Source: an uncultured Geobacteraceae bacterium (GTDB taxonomy: Bacteria; Desulfobacterota; Desulfuromonadia; Desulfuromonadales; Geopsychrobacteraceae). Taken from it: DNA of 27,726 bases. Under the pieces are notes generated by a model that saw only the letters and a list, made by a program, of their open reading frames with translations, made no database searches and was not told the DNA's origin. The stretch is taken from contig CALFFB010000240.1 in the NCBI GenBank assembly GCA_937958075.1, forward strand, positions 1 through 27,726, written 5' to 3'. Positions 15,725 to 24,921 of this stretch are shown one piece after another (position 1 is the first letter of the stretch; every line of letters starts with the position of its first letter). The position numbers were made by a program, and so were the translations under genes.

Positions 15725-18700
15725 GTCGAATCCGCCTCCGCAAGAACCATGCGGTACAACTGTTGATACCTGAGGGCCGAGGGCTGCCAGCTGAAATCCT
15801 GGCGCATCCCGCGCCGTACCAGCTCCTGCCAGCGCTGCGGTTGCTGCTGATAGAGCTGCAGGGCGCGATCGATGGTCTGCAGCAGCTCCTGGGGCTCAAC
15901 CGCGTCAAACACAAACCCGTTACCCTGCTGCGGATCGGCGTCGACATCGACAACCGTATCCGCCAGCCCGCCGGTGCGACGCACCAGGGGCAGGGCCCCG
16001 TATTTGAGGGCGATCATCTGGGTCAGGCCACAGGGTTCGTAACGGCTCGGCACCAGCAGCAGATCCGCCGCTGCGAACAGCCGCCGCGACAAGCCTTCAT
16101 CAAAGGTCAGATTGATGGAAGCCCGTTGCCGCTGAACACCTTGCTGCCCCTCCCAGAAGGCCATGGCTTCGGCCGTTCCGGAGCCGAGGAGCACAAACTG
16201 CAGCGACCGCTGTAAAAGCTGCGGCCAGACGGCCTCAAGCAGATCAATCCCTTTTTGTCGATCAAGGCGGCTGACGATCACCACCAGTGGTGTCTCCTCG
16301 GCTCCGGCCAGGCCCAGTTCCTGCTGCAGGGCCTTTTTGCATTTCTTTTTACCGGCCTGGCCACGGGGGGTAAAATGGTGAGGCAGGGCCTTGTCCGTCG
16401 CCGGATTCCACAGGCGCTCATCGAGCCCGTTGAGGATGCCGAACAGCTTTGCCCGGCGCTGGCGCAGCAGCCCGTCAAAACCGTAGCCCTGTTCCCTGGT
16501 CTGAATCTCCTGACAGTAGGTCGGTGACACCGTGTTGACGGCATCGGCAAAGACAATCCCCCCTTTGAGCAACGACAGGTTGCCGTAGTATTCCAGAGCA
16601 GACGGATTGGCCAGCTCCCCGGGCAGTTCCAGCTGGCGCAGCAGGGCGTAGGGGAAAATACCGTGATAACCCAGATTGTGAATGGTCAGCAGGGTGCGGG
16701 TGGCAGCAAAGAAGGGGTCGTGACGGTAGCTGGTTTTGAGCAGTACCGGAATCAGCCCCGTCTGCCAGTCGTTCATGTGGATAATGTCGGGCTTGAACTC
16801 GAGACTGCGGGCCATCTCCAGCACCGCCCGGCAGAAGAACCCGAAACGCAGGCCGTTGTCAGGGTAATCCCCGTCCCGGCCGGCGTACAGGCCCTCGCGG
16901 GCGAACAGGTCCGGAGCGTCGATAAACCAGTAGGGGATGCCGTCGTACACCGCATGCTTGAGACTTCCGCGTCGAACCTCGCCCTGCAGGGTGATTTCCG
17001 TGCTGTGAGGTGCCTTGACCGGTCTGACCGGTGCTTTGTCGATATGGGGGTAGGCCGGAATCACCACATGGACGTCGTGACCGAGGAGGCGCAGGGCCCG
17101 CGGCAGGGACCCGGCCACATCGGCCAGTCCCCCCGACTTGGCAAAGGGCGCGGCTTCTGACGCGACAAAGAGAATCTTCATCCCCCCCCTTTTCGCCGGG
17201 AGGTGTTTTTCCAAAGGGCTTTCCGGCTGCAGCGCGCACACCAGATGATCGGTACGATAACCGACCTTCGCCGCCAGCCGTTTCAACTTGCGGATCTCCA
17301 TCAACGTATCGATGACCGTGTCCAGCAGGGCCTTGCGCGGCGTTGCCGCACTCCAGGCGGCGTACAGCCGGCACTGCAGCAGAACCAGACAGAAGCGGTC
17401 GAAATCCTGCCGGTCGAACCAGTCGGTGTGATTGTAGTAATGACAGCCCAGCAGGCGCCGCCAGGAGCGATGGTTGGTGAGACCGTCAAACAGCTGGAAG
17501 AGTACGGAGGGTGACGCGTCCTGCGCCTGTCGCAGCGCCTTTTCCAGGTCCGGGAAAACAGCGCCCGGCAAGCGGACATCGGCGTAACAGGTGCCGACCA
17601 GAACTTCCAGCAGATAGGCCGGCGGCAAAGCCCTGAGGGCGGCCAGGTCACAGCCGTCGGCGAGACGGTAGAGCAGGGCCTGGATTTTGCGCCGCGCCTG
17701 CCGTGGACGCGTCAGCGCCAGCAGCTCGTCCATGATCGGCCAGCTGTTCTCCAGCAGCAGGCCATCATACTCCAGCCACAGATCGCGCACCCCCTGAGAA
17801 CCATAGCGCTGCCACAGCCGCTGCCAGCGGCCATCCGTGTCGGTGCGCCCGGAAAAGTCCGTCAGTACCAGGGCGGCATAGGGCTCAAGGGAGAAGTTAC
17901 CCCCAGCGGCCAGCGCCTTTGCCGGCTGCAGATATTGCCGCCGCGACGCCAGATCCGTCAGCAGGATAAAGTCGCCGGAGGTGTCTATGGCGCAGGCGCT
18001 GCCCACCTCGCGTCCTTCACGCCCGGCCATGGGGACGGGGCGGCCGACGCGACCGCTGATCTGCTTGTCGGAATTGTTGCACAGCACCAGCACCCGCTCG
18101 TCGCCGAGCTGATTGCTGTAGGCAAAGACATCTTCCTCGACTCCGAAGGCTGAGACAAAATCGTACAGCTGAAAATGCGCGGCGCCGCTGAACAGGGCGC
18201 GGCGGCGCAACAGGGGAAAGATCGTCGCATGGTGATGCTTAAGCAGCCCCTGGTTGACCGGTTCGTCCCAGCGCGGAGCCAGATATTCCATGCCGTATTT
18301 TTCGCGATAGCCCTCAAGCTGGCCGTGGCCGAACATGGGCAGGCCGGGCATGGTCGCCAGCAGGGTGGCGACACAGAAATATTTACCGCCATCGCCGAAC
18401 TGCTCGATGGCCGGTTTTTCATCGGGATTGCTCATAAAATTGACAAAGCGCTGGAGAATCGCCGGATCAAAGGCCAGGATATTTTTCAGGGTCTGGCGGT
18501 ATTTGGCGTTCTCCTCCTTTTTCAGCATGTTCATAAAGGCGCTGTTGTAGACCCGGTGCATCCCCAGGGTCCGGACAAAATAGCCTTCCATCAGCCAGAA
18601 CGCCTCGGCGATAAGCAAGGTGTCGGGGGCCTCCAACTGCACCCGATCGACCAGCTCACGCCAGAACTCCACCGGAAACAGACGATCGAACTCCGCGCGG

Positions 18701-20346
18701 CTCATGGCATGATCGGCCCGGGAGGGGACTCCGGCGCCACCACCGGGTAGCGGATACCAGAGGCGCTGGAAATGCTTCTTGGCCAGGGTCATGGCCGCAT
18801 CAAAACGGATGATGCGGAACCGCTGCGCCACCCGGATAATCAGCCGGATCATGGCCTCGCGCACATCGCTGCGCAGGTAATCGAGCTGCACCGTGTCGTT
18901 CCAGGGCAGATGGGTGCCGTCGTTGCCGTGGTAAAGGTAGCGCACCTGGCCGCTGTGCCGGTGCTGATAACGGCAGACCACCGCCGCTTCGCTGTGATCG
19001 TAGTAACCGTCCTCGATCTGGATCTGATAGGCGGGGTCGCTGCTCAAGTCAGGGCCGGTAAAACGATAGCCGGGATAGGGCGCATAGGGCAGCTGCACAA
19101 AACGCTCGGGATAATCCCGCAGCCAGGCCGATTCGATCCCGGTATGGTTGGTGACCACATCACAGGCCAGGTCCAGGCCCCGTTGCCGGCAGCGGTGCCG
19201 CAACTGCTCGAAGGCGGCCTCCCCGCCCAGCTCCTCGGCGATACAATAATCGTCAATGGCATAGGCCGAAGCAGCGATATGCGACTGGCCGCACAGGGTC
19301 TTGACCTTGAGGGACGCCGCCGAACGCTTCCAGATGCCGATGAGCCACAAGCTGGTAAAGCCGTAGGAGCGCAAGGCATCCAGCTCCTCGTCGGGAATCT
19401 GGTCGAGGGTACGGATCGGGCGCTGATAGGTGCGGGAGAGCTGTTCCAGCCAGACAAAGGTCGACTTGGCCAGCAGGACGGTCCGTGGCATCCAGTCCAG
19501 ATCGGGGGTAAAGCTCGCGTATTCGGCCTCGCCGGCAGCGCCGGGATCAAAGGGGGTGGTTTCCGGCTCGCCGGGGAATCCCGGCTGATGGCCTTCGGTG
19601 GCGTACTGTTCGAGGGCGGCGCCGATGCGTGCCTGCAGTTCCGGCGGCAGCAGACTGCCCCACACCTCGCGCAACAGAAGCAGCTGTTCCGAGAGGCTGG
19701 TGCGCTGCAGCAGGGGCGCCAGCAACCGCGCCAGGAGCCGCTGCGGCTGCACCGCGAAGCCGTCATCGAGCTCCGGCAGCTGCTCGTCAAGCTCCTCCAG
19801 TTGCCGCCGGTAGTTGCTGCTGCGCTGCAGCTGTTCTTCATCGTCGGCAAACAGGTGGCGCAGGCCGGCCAGGGCGGGATTACGGCTCTGTACCAGCAGC
19901 AAGACCGCTTCCAGCAGCAGATCCGTCAGCTGCCCCTTTTCTTCGAGAGTGCCCAGATAACTTGCAATATCAGCATGTTGCAACTCCACCGGCAGGGCCG
20001 GAAAGCACTGCAGAAAGGAGCGGAACATGACCGACAAACCGGGCATTTCATGGGACCGGCCAGCGAGGCTGATCCCCCCCATGCCGACCCGGCACTGACG
20101 CCGGGTCAGAAAAGTTGCCGCGACCCGGCGCAGAACCTGGTTCAGGGTCGCCAGCATCTCCAGCTCGGCGGCGGTCACCGGATCGCTGCTGTGATGACGC
20201 ACTTGATCGGCCAGCAGATGCCGGAAAAAGGTGCGTCCCGGTCGCGGCTGCTGCCGGTAGTAGGTCAGCAGATCGGCCCTGTTCCAGATACTGCGGCCGC
20301 AGTGCAGATCGAGGGGATAGTGCTGACGGGCAAAGGAATCGGTCAT
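15721..20346 (-). CDS. glgA: GH13 alpha-amylase-family protein fused to glycogen synthase (GlgA)
   Basis: One 1541-residue frame. Residues ~1-290 are a helical N-terminal region. Residues ~300-830 form a GH13 barrel with DVVTNHTG (396-403), FDAAMTLAKKH with nucleophile D516, acid/base E581 in LLIAEAFW, and D642 in SNPDEKP. A helical tail runs to ~1050. From M1056 (MKILFVASEAAPFAKSGGLA) it is a complete 486-residue GT5 glycogen synthase, with KSGGL at 1070-1074 for ADP-glucose binding and SRYEPCGLTQ near 1434. GlgA extends alpha-1,4-glucan from ADP-glucose; the GH13 part probably hydrolyses or transfers glucan chains. The join lies on a G8 tract, and one G fewer would end the amylase by TGA overlapping the GlgA ATG. 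It could therefore be two genes (split near 17181) joined by an indel or a sequencing error. It overlaps galT and the oxidoreductase gene by 4 nt each. Confidence 0.9.
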   Translation of the reverse strand: MTDSFARQHYPLDLHCGRSIWNRADLLTYYRQQPRPGRTFFRHLLADQVRHHSSDPVTAAELEMLATLNQVLRRVAATFLTRRQCRVGMGGISLAGRSHEMPGLSVMFRSFLQCFPALPVELQHADIASYLGTLEEKGQLTDLLLEAVLLLVQSRNPALAGLRHLFADDEEQLQRSSNYRRQLEELDEQLPELDDGFAVQPQRLLARLLAPLLQRTSLSEQLLLLREVWGSLLPPELQARIGAALEQYATEGHQPGFPGEPETTPFDPGAAGEAEYASFTPDLDWMPRTVLLAKSTFVWLEQLSRTYQRPIRTLDQIPDEELDALRSYGFTSLWLIGIWKRSAASLKVKTLCGQSHIAASAYAIDDYCIAEELGGEAAFEQLRHRCRQRGLDLACDVVTNHTGIESAWLRDYPERFVQLPYAPYPGYRFTGPDLSSDPAYQIQIEDGYYDHSEAAVVCRYQHRHSGQVRYLYHGNDGTHLPWNDTVQLDYLRSDVREAMIRLIIRVAQRFRIIRFDAAMTLAKKHFQRLWYPLPGGGAGVPSRADHAMSRAEFDRLFPVEFWRELVDRVQLEAPDTLLIAEAFWLMEGYFVRTLGMHRVYNSAFMNMLKKEENAKYRQTLKNILAFDPAILQRFVNFMSNPDEKPAIEQFGDGGKYFCVATLLATMPGLPMFGHGQLEGYREKYGMEYLAPRWDEPVNQGLLKHHHATIFPLLRRRALFSGAAHFQLYDFVSAFGVEEDVFAYSNQLGDERVLVLCNNSDKQISGRVGRPVPMAGREGREVGSACAIDTSGDFILLTDLASRRQYLQPAKALAAGGNFSLEPYAALVLTDFSGRTDTDGRWQRLWQRYGSQGVRDLWLEYDGLLLENSWPIMDELLALTRPRQARRKIQALLYRLADGCDLAALRALPPAYLLEVLVGTCYADVRLPGAVFPDLEKALRQAQDASPSVLFQLFDGLTNHRSWRRLLGCHYYNHTDWFDRQDFDRFCLVLLQCRLYAAWSAATPRKALLDTVIDTLMEIRKLKRLAAKVGYRTDHLVCALQPESPLEKHLPAKRGGMKILFVASEAAPFAKSGGLADVAGSLPRALRLLGHDVHVVIPAYPHIDKAPVRPVKAPHSTEITLQGEVRRGSLKHAVYDGIPYWFIDAPDLFAREGLYAGRDGDYPDNGLRFGFFCRAVLEMARSLEFKPDIIHMNDWQTGLIPVLLKTSYRHDPFFAATRTLLTIHNLGYHGIFPYALLRQLELPGELANPSALEYYGNLSLLKGGIVFADAVNTVSPTYCQEIQTREQGYGFDGLLRQRRAKLFGILNGLDERLWNPATDKALPHHFTPRGQAGKKKCKKALQQELGLAGAEETPLVVIVSRLDRQKGIDLLEAVWPQLLQRSLQFVLLGSGTAEAMAFWEGQQGVQRQRASINLTFDEGLSRRLFAAADLLLVPSRYEPCGLTQMIALKYGALPLVRRTGGLADTVVDVDADPQQGNGFVFDAVEPQELLQTIDRALQLYQQQPQRWQELVRRGMRQDFSWQPSALRYQQLYRMVLAEADST
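17182..17189 (-). other. G8 homopolymer at the amylase/GlgA junction
   Basis: Reading the minus strand: GCG AAA AGG GGG GGG ATG AAG. The eight Gs sit directly before the Met that is the normal start of GlgA and also form a Shine-Dalgarno-like tract, so internal initiation is possible even in the fused frame. With seven Gs the frame becomes GGA TGA, giving an ATGA stop/start overlap of two separate genes. Confidence 0.85.
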
Positions 20347-21389
20347 GAGGGCGTATCCTGACTGAGATCAGCGCTGCGCAGAAACTCCGCCGCTTCTTCC
20401 GGTGGGGTCGGATTGATATAGAAGCCGGAGCCCCATTCAAAACCGGCCAGCCTTGTGAGCTTGGGTGCCAGCTCGATATGCCAGTGATAATCAAAGGGAA
20501 GGGATGCCCAGTAGTTGGGATGGCCGGCACGGGGGTGGGACGGCGGCGCGCTGTGGAGAATCATCGAATAGGCCTGGTCCTTGAGTACCGCCCGGATACG
20601 GCGCAGGGCGTCGCGCAGGACAACCGCCAGCAGCCGTAGCTGCTGATCGCTCTGCTGGCAGAAATCGTGGTGATGGACGAGGGGGGCAATCATCAGCTCA
20701 AAGGGAAAGCGCGACGCGTAGGGCGCGTAGACCAGGAAGTTACCGTCGTCGTTGACCACCCGCGCCTTGTCACGCTGCTCCTGATGGACCAGATCACAGA
20801 CCAGACAGCGTTCCTTGCTCTGATAATGCTTGCGGCAGGATTCCAGCTCCGCCGCGATCAGCGACGGCACCAGGGGCACGGCGATAATCTGGGAGTGGCT
20901 GTGGGTGATATTGGAGCCGGTGGTAAAGCCGTGGTTCTTGCAGACAAAGATATATCGGAAGCGGCTGTCCTTGCGCAGATCAAGCAGACGTGCCCGGTAG
21001 ATCTTCAGGACCTCGGCCAGTTGATACTCGCTCAAATCCGCCAGGGCCTGATCGTGCTCCGGGGTTTCGATGACCAGCTCATGGGCGCCGATGCCGTTCA
21101 TCCGGTCGTAGAGCCCTTCGGCCCGCTTGTCGATCTCTCCTTCGATGCGCAACGCCGGAAACTTGTTGGGGATGACCCGCACCTGCCAGCCGGGACTGTT
21201 GGGGGCGCTGCCCTGGGGGCGGCAGGCCACGATCTCCGGCGGCGTCCGGCTTTCATGACCGGGGCAGAAGGGGCAGGTGATCATTTCCGGCTCCTCGATT
21301 TTCTGATAGAAATTCTGGGGACGGCGCCCGTGTCCCAGGGTCATGATGGTCCAGTTGTTCTTGAGCGGGTCCCAGCGTAATTCAGACAA
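20343..21389 (-). CDS. galT: GalT-like HIT-superfamily nucleotidyltransferase
   Basis: A 348-residue protein of the galactose-1-phosphate uridylyltransferase family. C39/C42 (TCPFCPGHE) fit the zinc site, and the HIT motif is NITHSHSQIIA with H165 as the expected covalent nucleophile. E. coli GalT has HPHGQ; the HSHSQ form with the C-terminal W-HIE-APKLTRLAGFEWGSGFYINP is also seen in the ADP-glucose phosphorylase branch, as I recall the Arabidopsis enzyme. It would exchange a nucleotide between an NDP-sugar and a sugar phosphate or phosphate. The start codon is TTG (21389), preceded by GGAAAGGA. It follows the GH57 gene by 20 nt and overlaps the GH13-glgA start by 4 nt, so it serves glycogen or NDP-glucose metabolism. 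Exact substrate is uncertain. Confidence 0.85.
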   Translation of the reverse strand: MSELRWDPLKNNWTIMTLGHGRRPQNFYQKIEEPEMITCPFCPGHESRTPPEIVACRPQGSAPNSPGWQVRVIPNKFPALRIEGEIDKRAEGLYDRMNGIGAHELVIETPEHDQALADLSEYQLAEVLKIYRARLLDLRKDSRFRYIFVCKNHGFTTGSNITHSHSQIIAVPLVPSLIAAELESCRKHYQSKERCLVCDLVHQEQRDKARVVNDDGNFLVYAPYASRFPFELMIAPLVHHHDFCQQSDQQLRLLAVVLRDALRRIRAVLKDQAYSMILHSAPPSHPRAGHPNYWASLPFDYHWHIELAPKLTRLAGFEWGSGFYINPTPPEEAAEFLRSADLSQDTPS

Positions 21390-21409
21390 GGTCTTATCCT
21401 TTCCGTCGT

Positions 21410-23551
21410 CTAGATCGACCAGTTTTCATCATCCAGCGCGGTGCCGCGATAACAGAGGGTGGCATAACCTTCCGTCGGCCAGCGCCCGTTCTCCCGCTGC
21501 TGCCGGAAGACATGGCAGCTCACCTGCACACTTTTACCTGTTTCCAGCTGCAGCAGTTCCACCGGCACCGCCAGCTCCAGCACCTTGTCACAGGCGCCGC
21601 GCCCGCCGGCTACGGTCTTGCCGTCGACGAGTATCTTCATCGTCTCGTCGGCGAAACTGTAGCACACATGGAACACCCCGGAAGCCACCAGCCGCAGCTC
21701 AAAATAACCATCCCGACCGCTCAGGCGTCTGAGCAGATCGAGCTGATCAAGGCGAAAATAAAGATACTCGCTGTCGTAGCCGTAATACAGATGATCGAGA
21801 CTTTCCCGACCGCTGTACATGGCGCCCCCCACCGCCAGGTCGATACGCCCGGTGGCCAGCCATTCAAAATAGTCCCCGACCCGGCCGTCGATACTCGGGG
21901 CGAAACAGGCGGTGGGTTCGTAACCGCTTGACGCCGGCCGGGTCGCCGGTTTGATCCGCTGCTGCACCTGCGCCGGTACCGGCATCCCCTTGAGATGGTA
22001 GAGACCTTCCAGATGCAGCCGGAACAGGCGGTCGAAAATATCCGCCTGCTGGCTGGTATGTTCGTCACCAAACCACCAGAACCAGTCACTCCCTTCCGCC
22101 CGCAGCAGCTCCAGCACCAGCTCGCTCAAAGGTTCGTCAGGATGGGCAAGGGCCTGCTGCACCTCATCGGTAATCACGTCGCGCCGGGCCTGGGCGAGCA
22201 TCTGCCATGCCTGGTTGTCTTCAGGATGGCCGATCCAGGTGGTAAAGTCGGAGCGTATCCAGGATCCCGCCGCCAGTCGCGACAGGGGCTGCGGCGTACT
22301 TTGCGCCAGGGCGTCACTGATGGTGGTCATCTCCAGGGCCGGATCTTCTGCCAGCATCCGGTAGAAGTCGCGCAGGAAGGGATAGCCGTTATCAGGATAG
22401 CGCTCCCAGCAGTTTTCGCCATCGAGGATCAGGGCAACGACACCGCCAGGGGCGCTGCGGGCAATGTGCCGCAACCGTTTCTGCAGATCACCGACCGCTT
22501 CCGCGGTATCCCAGGTGGCGTACAGAAAACCGATGCGATCGGAGATTTCCCGGTCGCGAAAGATCAGGGGCAGCCCTTCGTACTCGTAAAACCGGTAGAG
22601 CCGGCTGCGGTCCGCCAGACCAGCGTCCAGACTGCGCGCCAGAATATCCTCGTCCGTCGCCGCCCAGGCCGCGCCTTCCTCGCGCATGAGCACCACCGCG
22701 TCGTGGCTGACGGCACCTTCGGCGGGCCACATGCCGCGCTGTTTTTTGCCGAAAAACCGCTCGGCCGCCCGCAGCCCTTCGCGCACCTGCAGTCGGGCGT
22801 CTTCGGGGTAGCGGAAGTCGGCCGCGGGCAGGGGCAGACCGGGGCTGGCCTCCCAGGCCGTCTGCAGATGACATAGCAGAGGCAAAATGGGGTGAGCGTA
22901 CGGGGTGACCGTAATCTCGATGTGGCCGCTGCCTTCGAGCTCGCGATGAAAATCGATGACCCGGGCAATCTCCTCGTGGCAGCAGGCCAGCAGCGCCTGT
23001 TTCTGACCTTCGTGAAACAGGCCGCCCCGCTCGATCAGTTCGCCCACCAGAACCGACTTGCGGCGCAGATAGGAGCCGGTCCAGGCCAGCAGAAACCAGA
23101 TCTGCAGATCGAGGATATCCTGGTCACTGAAGGACGCGGCGCTGGGCTGAACGTCACCGCGCTGCTGATACAGCTGATGATAACGCCGGTGCGGCAGTAT
23201 CTGGGTATCGAAATTGACGGAAAAAAACTGCTCGACGATATACTGCCGCTCCGTCGGCGACAGCCTGTCCGCCGGCCGCGCGATCAGTTCCAGCCACAGA
23301 TCCTGATCCTTGCCGGCAGCATAACGGTCGAGCTGTTCGAGCAATGAGGGCACCAGGTTGATCGTTGCCCTGGCGTCGGTTTCGGCGATCACCTCGAGCA
23401 TCTCGCCGTAATCCTTGACCCCGTGCAGCCAGGTCCAGGGAAGCAGGGTCTGCCCGCCGATGGGGTCACGGTAGTCAGGTTGATGCATGTGCCAGAAAAT
23501 ACAGACTTTTAGCGGAGAGGATGAGGCGCTGCCGATGGCTGCTGAGGTCAT
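21410..23551 (-). CDS. GH57 alpha-amylase/glucanotransferase-family protein
   Basis: A 713-residue GH57 protein. The N-terminal motif is CIFWHMHQPDYRDP (H21, H23), the nucleophile region is GMWPAEGAVS with E278, followed by AATDED (298-302) and LILDGENCWERYPDNGYPFL (375-394), the usual conserved regions of the family. A helical middle region and a beta-rich C-terminal domain (~520-713) follow. Such enzymes cleave or rearrange alpha-1,4 or alpha-1,6 glucan (amylase, 4-alpha-glucanotransferase, branching enzyme); the activity cannot be fixed from sequence alone. No signal peptide is visible, so it probably acts in the cytoplasm on glycogen. AAGGGA precedes the ATG. It is the first gene of the glycogen operon. 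Confidence 0.88.
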   Translation of the reverse strand: MTSAAIGSASSSPLKVCIFWHMHQPDYRDPIGGQTLLPWTWLHGVKDYGEMLEVIAETDARATINLVPSLLEQLDRYAAGKDQDLWLELIARPADRLSPTERQYIVEQFFSVNFDTQILPHRRYHQLYQQRGDVQPSAASFSDQDILDLQIWFLLAWTGSYLRRKSVLVGELIERGGLFHEGQKQALLACCHEEIARVIDFHRELEGSGHIEITVTPYAHPILPLLCHLQTAWEASPGLPLPAADFRYPEDARLQVREGLRAAERFFGKKQRGMWPAEGAVSHDAVVLMREEGAAWAATDEDILARSLDAGLADRSRLYRFYEYEGLPLIFRDREISDRIGFLYATWDTAEAVGDLQKRLRHIARSAPGGVVALILDGENCWERYPDNGYPFLRDFYRMLAEDPALEMTTISDALAQSTPQPLSRLAAGSWIRSDFTTWIGHPEDNQAWQMLAQARRDVITDEVQQALAHPDEPLSELVLELLRAEGSDWFWWFGDEHTSQQADIFDRLFRLHLEGLYHLKGMPVPAQVQQRIKPATRPASSGYEPTACFAPSIDGRVGDYFEWLATGRIDLAVGGAMYSGRESLDHLYYGYDSEYLYFRLDQLDLLRRLSGRDGYFELRLVASGVFHVCYSFADETMKILVDGKTVAGGRGACDKVLELAVPVELLQLETGKSVQVSCHVFRQQRENGRWPTEGYATLCYRGTALDDENWSI

Positions 23552-23688
23552 GGCGATCCCTTGTCGGATAGCTGCGAGATAAGTGGAATACGGTCGGCGA
23601 GTTTACCAATTTTTCCCGGTCATTGTAATAGCAATCACAAAAAAGAACCTGCTTGCACCGACAGACCGGTGCTGGCATAGTGCCCGCC
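23552..23688. promoter_or_regulatory. Divergent promoter region between the glycogen operon and the YhcC-like gene
   Basis: These 137 bp must carry the start signals for the glycogen operon (minus) and the radical SAM gene (plus). AT-rich stretches (AATTTTTCCC and TTGTAATAGCAATCAC, around 23610-23640) are the likely promoter core, but I cannot assign -35/-10 boxes with confidence. A short hairpin CACCG...CGGTG lies just ahead of the radical SAM start. Confidence 0.4.
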
Positions 23689-24615
23689 ATGCGCAGCGAA
23701 ACCATCAACCTGTTTTCGACCCACCTCAAGCACCGGTTTGGCGGTCGGGTCCACAAGATTTCCGTGGACGCCGGATTCGGTTGTCCCAACCGCCGGGGCG
23801 GCCGGGCCGAAGGGGGCTGCATTTTCTGCGACACGGACGGTTCGGCGGCTGTCGGCATCGCCCGGGGGGTGCCCATCAGCGCCCAGATCGAGCAGGCCAA
23901 GGCCCTGATGCAGCGCAAATACCGGGCAAAATGGTTTATCGCCTATTTCCAGCCCTTCTCCAACACCTTTGCCCCCGTAGCGACCCTGCGCGCCTGCTAC
24001 GATGAGGCGCTGGCCCTCGACAAAATGGTCGGACTGGCGGTGGGCACCCGCCCGGACTGCCTGCCGGAGCCGGTGCTGGACCTGCTTGCCGACTATCACC
24101 GGCGCACCTATCTCTGGCTGGAACTGGGTCTGCAGAGCTGTCACGACACCACTTTGCTCAGGCTGCAGCGCGGCCATGATTACGCCTGCTTTCTCGATGC
24201 CTACCGCAGGGCGAAGGATCGGGGTTTGCGCGTCTGCGTTCATGTGATCCTGGGACTGCCCGGTGAAAGCAGAGAGGATATTCTGGCGACCGCCAGGGAG
24301 CTGGCACGCCTGCAGGTGGACGGTATCAAACTGCACCTGTTGCATGTTTTGCGGGGGACGCCCCTGGGTGATGCCTACCTAAAGGGCGAAGTGACGATGC
24401 TGACCCAACAGGATTATGTTGAACTGGTGGTCGACGTGATCGAGGAGCTGCCGCCGCAGACCCTGATTCAGCGTCTGACGGGAGACGGTCCGCGGGAACG
24501 TCTGCTGGCGCCGGTGTGGTCCATCAACAAATGGGAAGTTTTGAACGCGATAGACAGGGAGTGGACAAAACGGGGAACCCGCCAGGGGCATAACTATCGG
24601 CCGCCGGACAGGTAA
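23689..24615 (+). CDS. TIGR01212/YhcC-family radical SAM protein
   Basis: A 308-residue protein closely following E. coli YhcC: HKISVDAGFGCPNRRG, then GGCIFC, giving the family's C32-x11-C44-x2-C47 cluster, then FIAYFQPFSNTFAP, VGTRPDCLP, WLELGLQS and VDGIKLHLLHVLRGTPL. It binds [4Fe-4S] and SAM; the substrate is not known to me. The ATG at 23689 matches the family start, though a TTG at 23653 in the same frame could extend it by 12 residues. No good ribosome binding site precedes either. It is a single gene, transcribed away from the glycogen operon. Confidence 0.85.
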   Translation: MRSETINLFSTHLKHRFGGRVHKISVDAGFGCPNRRGGRAEGGCIFCDTDGSAAVGIARGVPISAQIEQAKALMQRKYRAKWFIAYFQPFSNTFAPVATLRACYDEALALDKMVGLAVGTRPDCLPEPVLDLLADYHRRTYLWLELGLQSCHDTTLLRLQRGHDYACFLDAYRRAKDRGLRVCVHVILGLPGESREDILATARELARLQVDGIKLHLLHVLRGTPLGDAYLKGEVTMLTQQDYVELVVDVIEELPPQTLIQRLTGDGPRERLLAPVWSINKWEVLNAIDREWTKRGTRQGHNYRPPDR

Positions 24616-24669
24616 AAAACAGAGACGGAAGAGCGGCCTGCTCCCGCGAACCCGGCGCCAGGATGCCGC

Positions 24670-24795
24670 TCAGGGACGCGCGTCGGGAGCCTCGACCAGG
24701 ATGGCGGCTTCCGGCACCGGAGTGGCGCCGCCCCAGGAGATCAACAGCAGGGACGCCCAGACGATACTGATAAAAATGACGAGTAATCGAAACAT
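24670..24795 (-). CDS. Possible 41-residue membrane or secreted peptide
   Basis: A short frame opens MFRLLVIFISIVWASLLLISW, then a polar tail ending VEAPDARP: one hydrophobic segment of about 20 residues with one basic residue before it, so a membrane anchor or signal-like peptide. It lies in the 306-nt gap between the YhcC-like gene and the helicase, on the opposite strand. No Shine-Dalgarno is visible and no family is recognised. Apart from this I see nothing in 24616-24921 but the promoter region expected for the helicase. Confidence 0.3.
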   Translation of the reverse strand: MFRLLVIFISIVWASLLLISWGGATPVPEAAILVEAPDARP

Positions 24796-24921
24796 GGCGC
24801 GGAATCTAGCAGAAGCCGCCTTGCGAATCAACACGAAAACACCTGCAAAAGAATCGACAAAACATGCCGGGAATGCTGACAATTCCTGTCTTCAAACCCG
24901 CACGGACAATGGCTTAGGATC

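Noticed and set aside
18772..20361. A 529-codon plus-strand frame opposite the amylase gene
   Set aside because: Antisense shadow of the GH13 domain, whose catalytic motifs are on the minus strand; the translation is Gly/Gln/Ala-rich without motifs.
24625..24680. GAGCGGC/GCCGCTC pair after the YhcC-like gene as a terminator
   Set aside because: Loop of roughly 30 nt and no T run.
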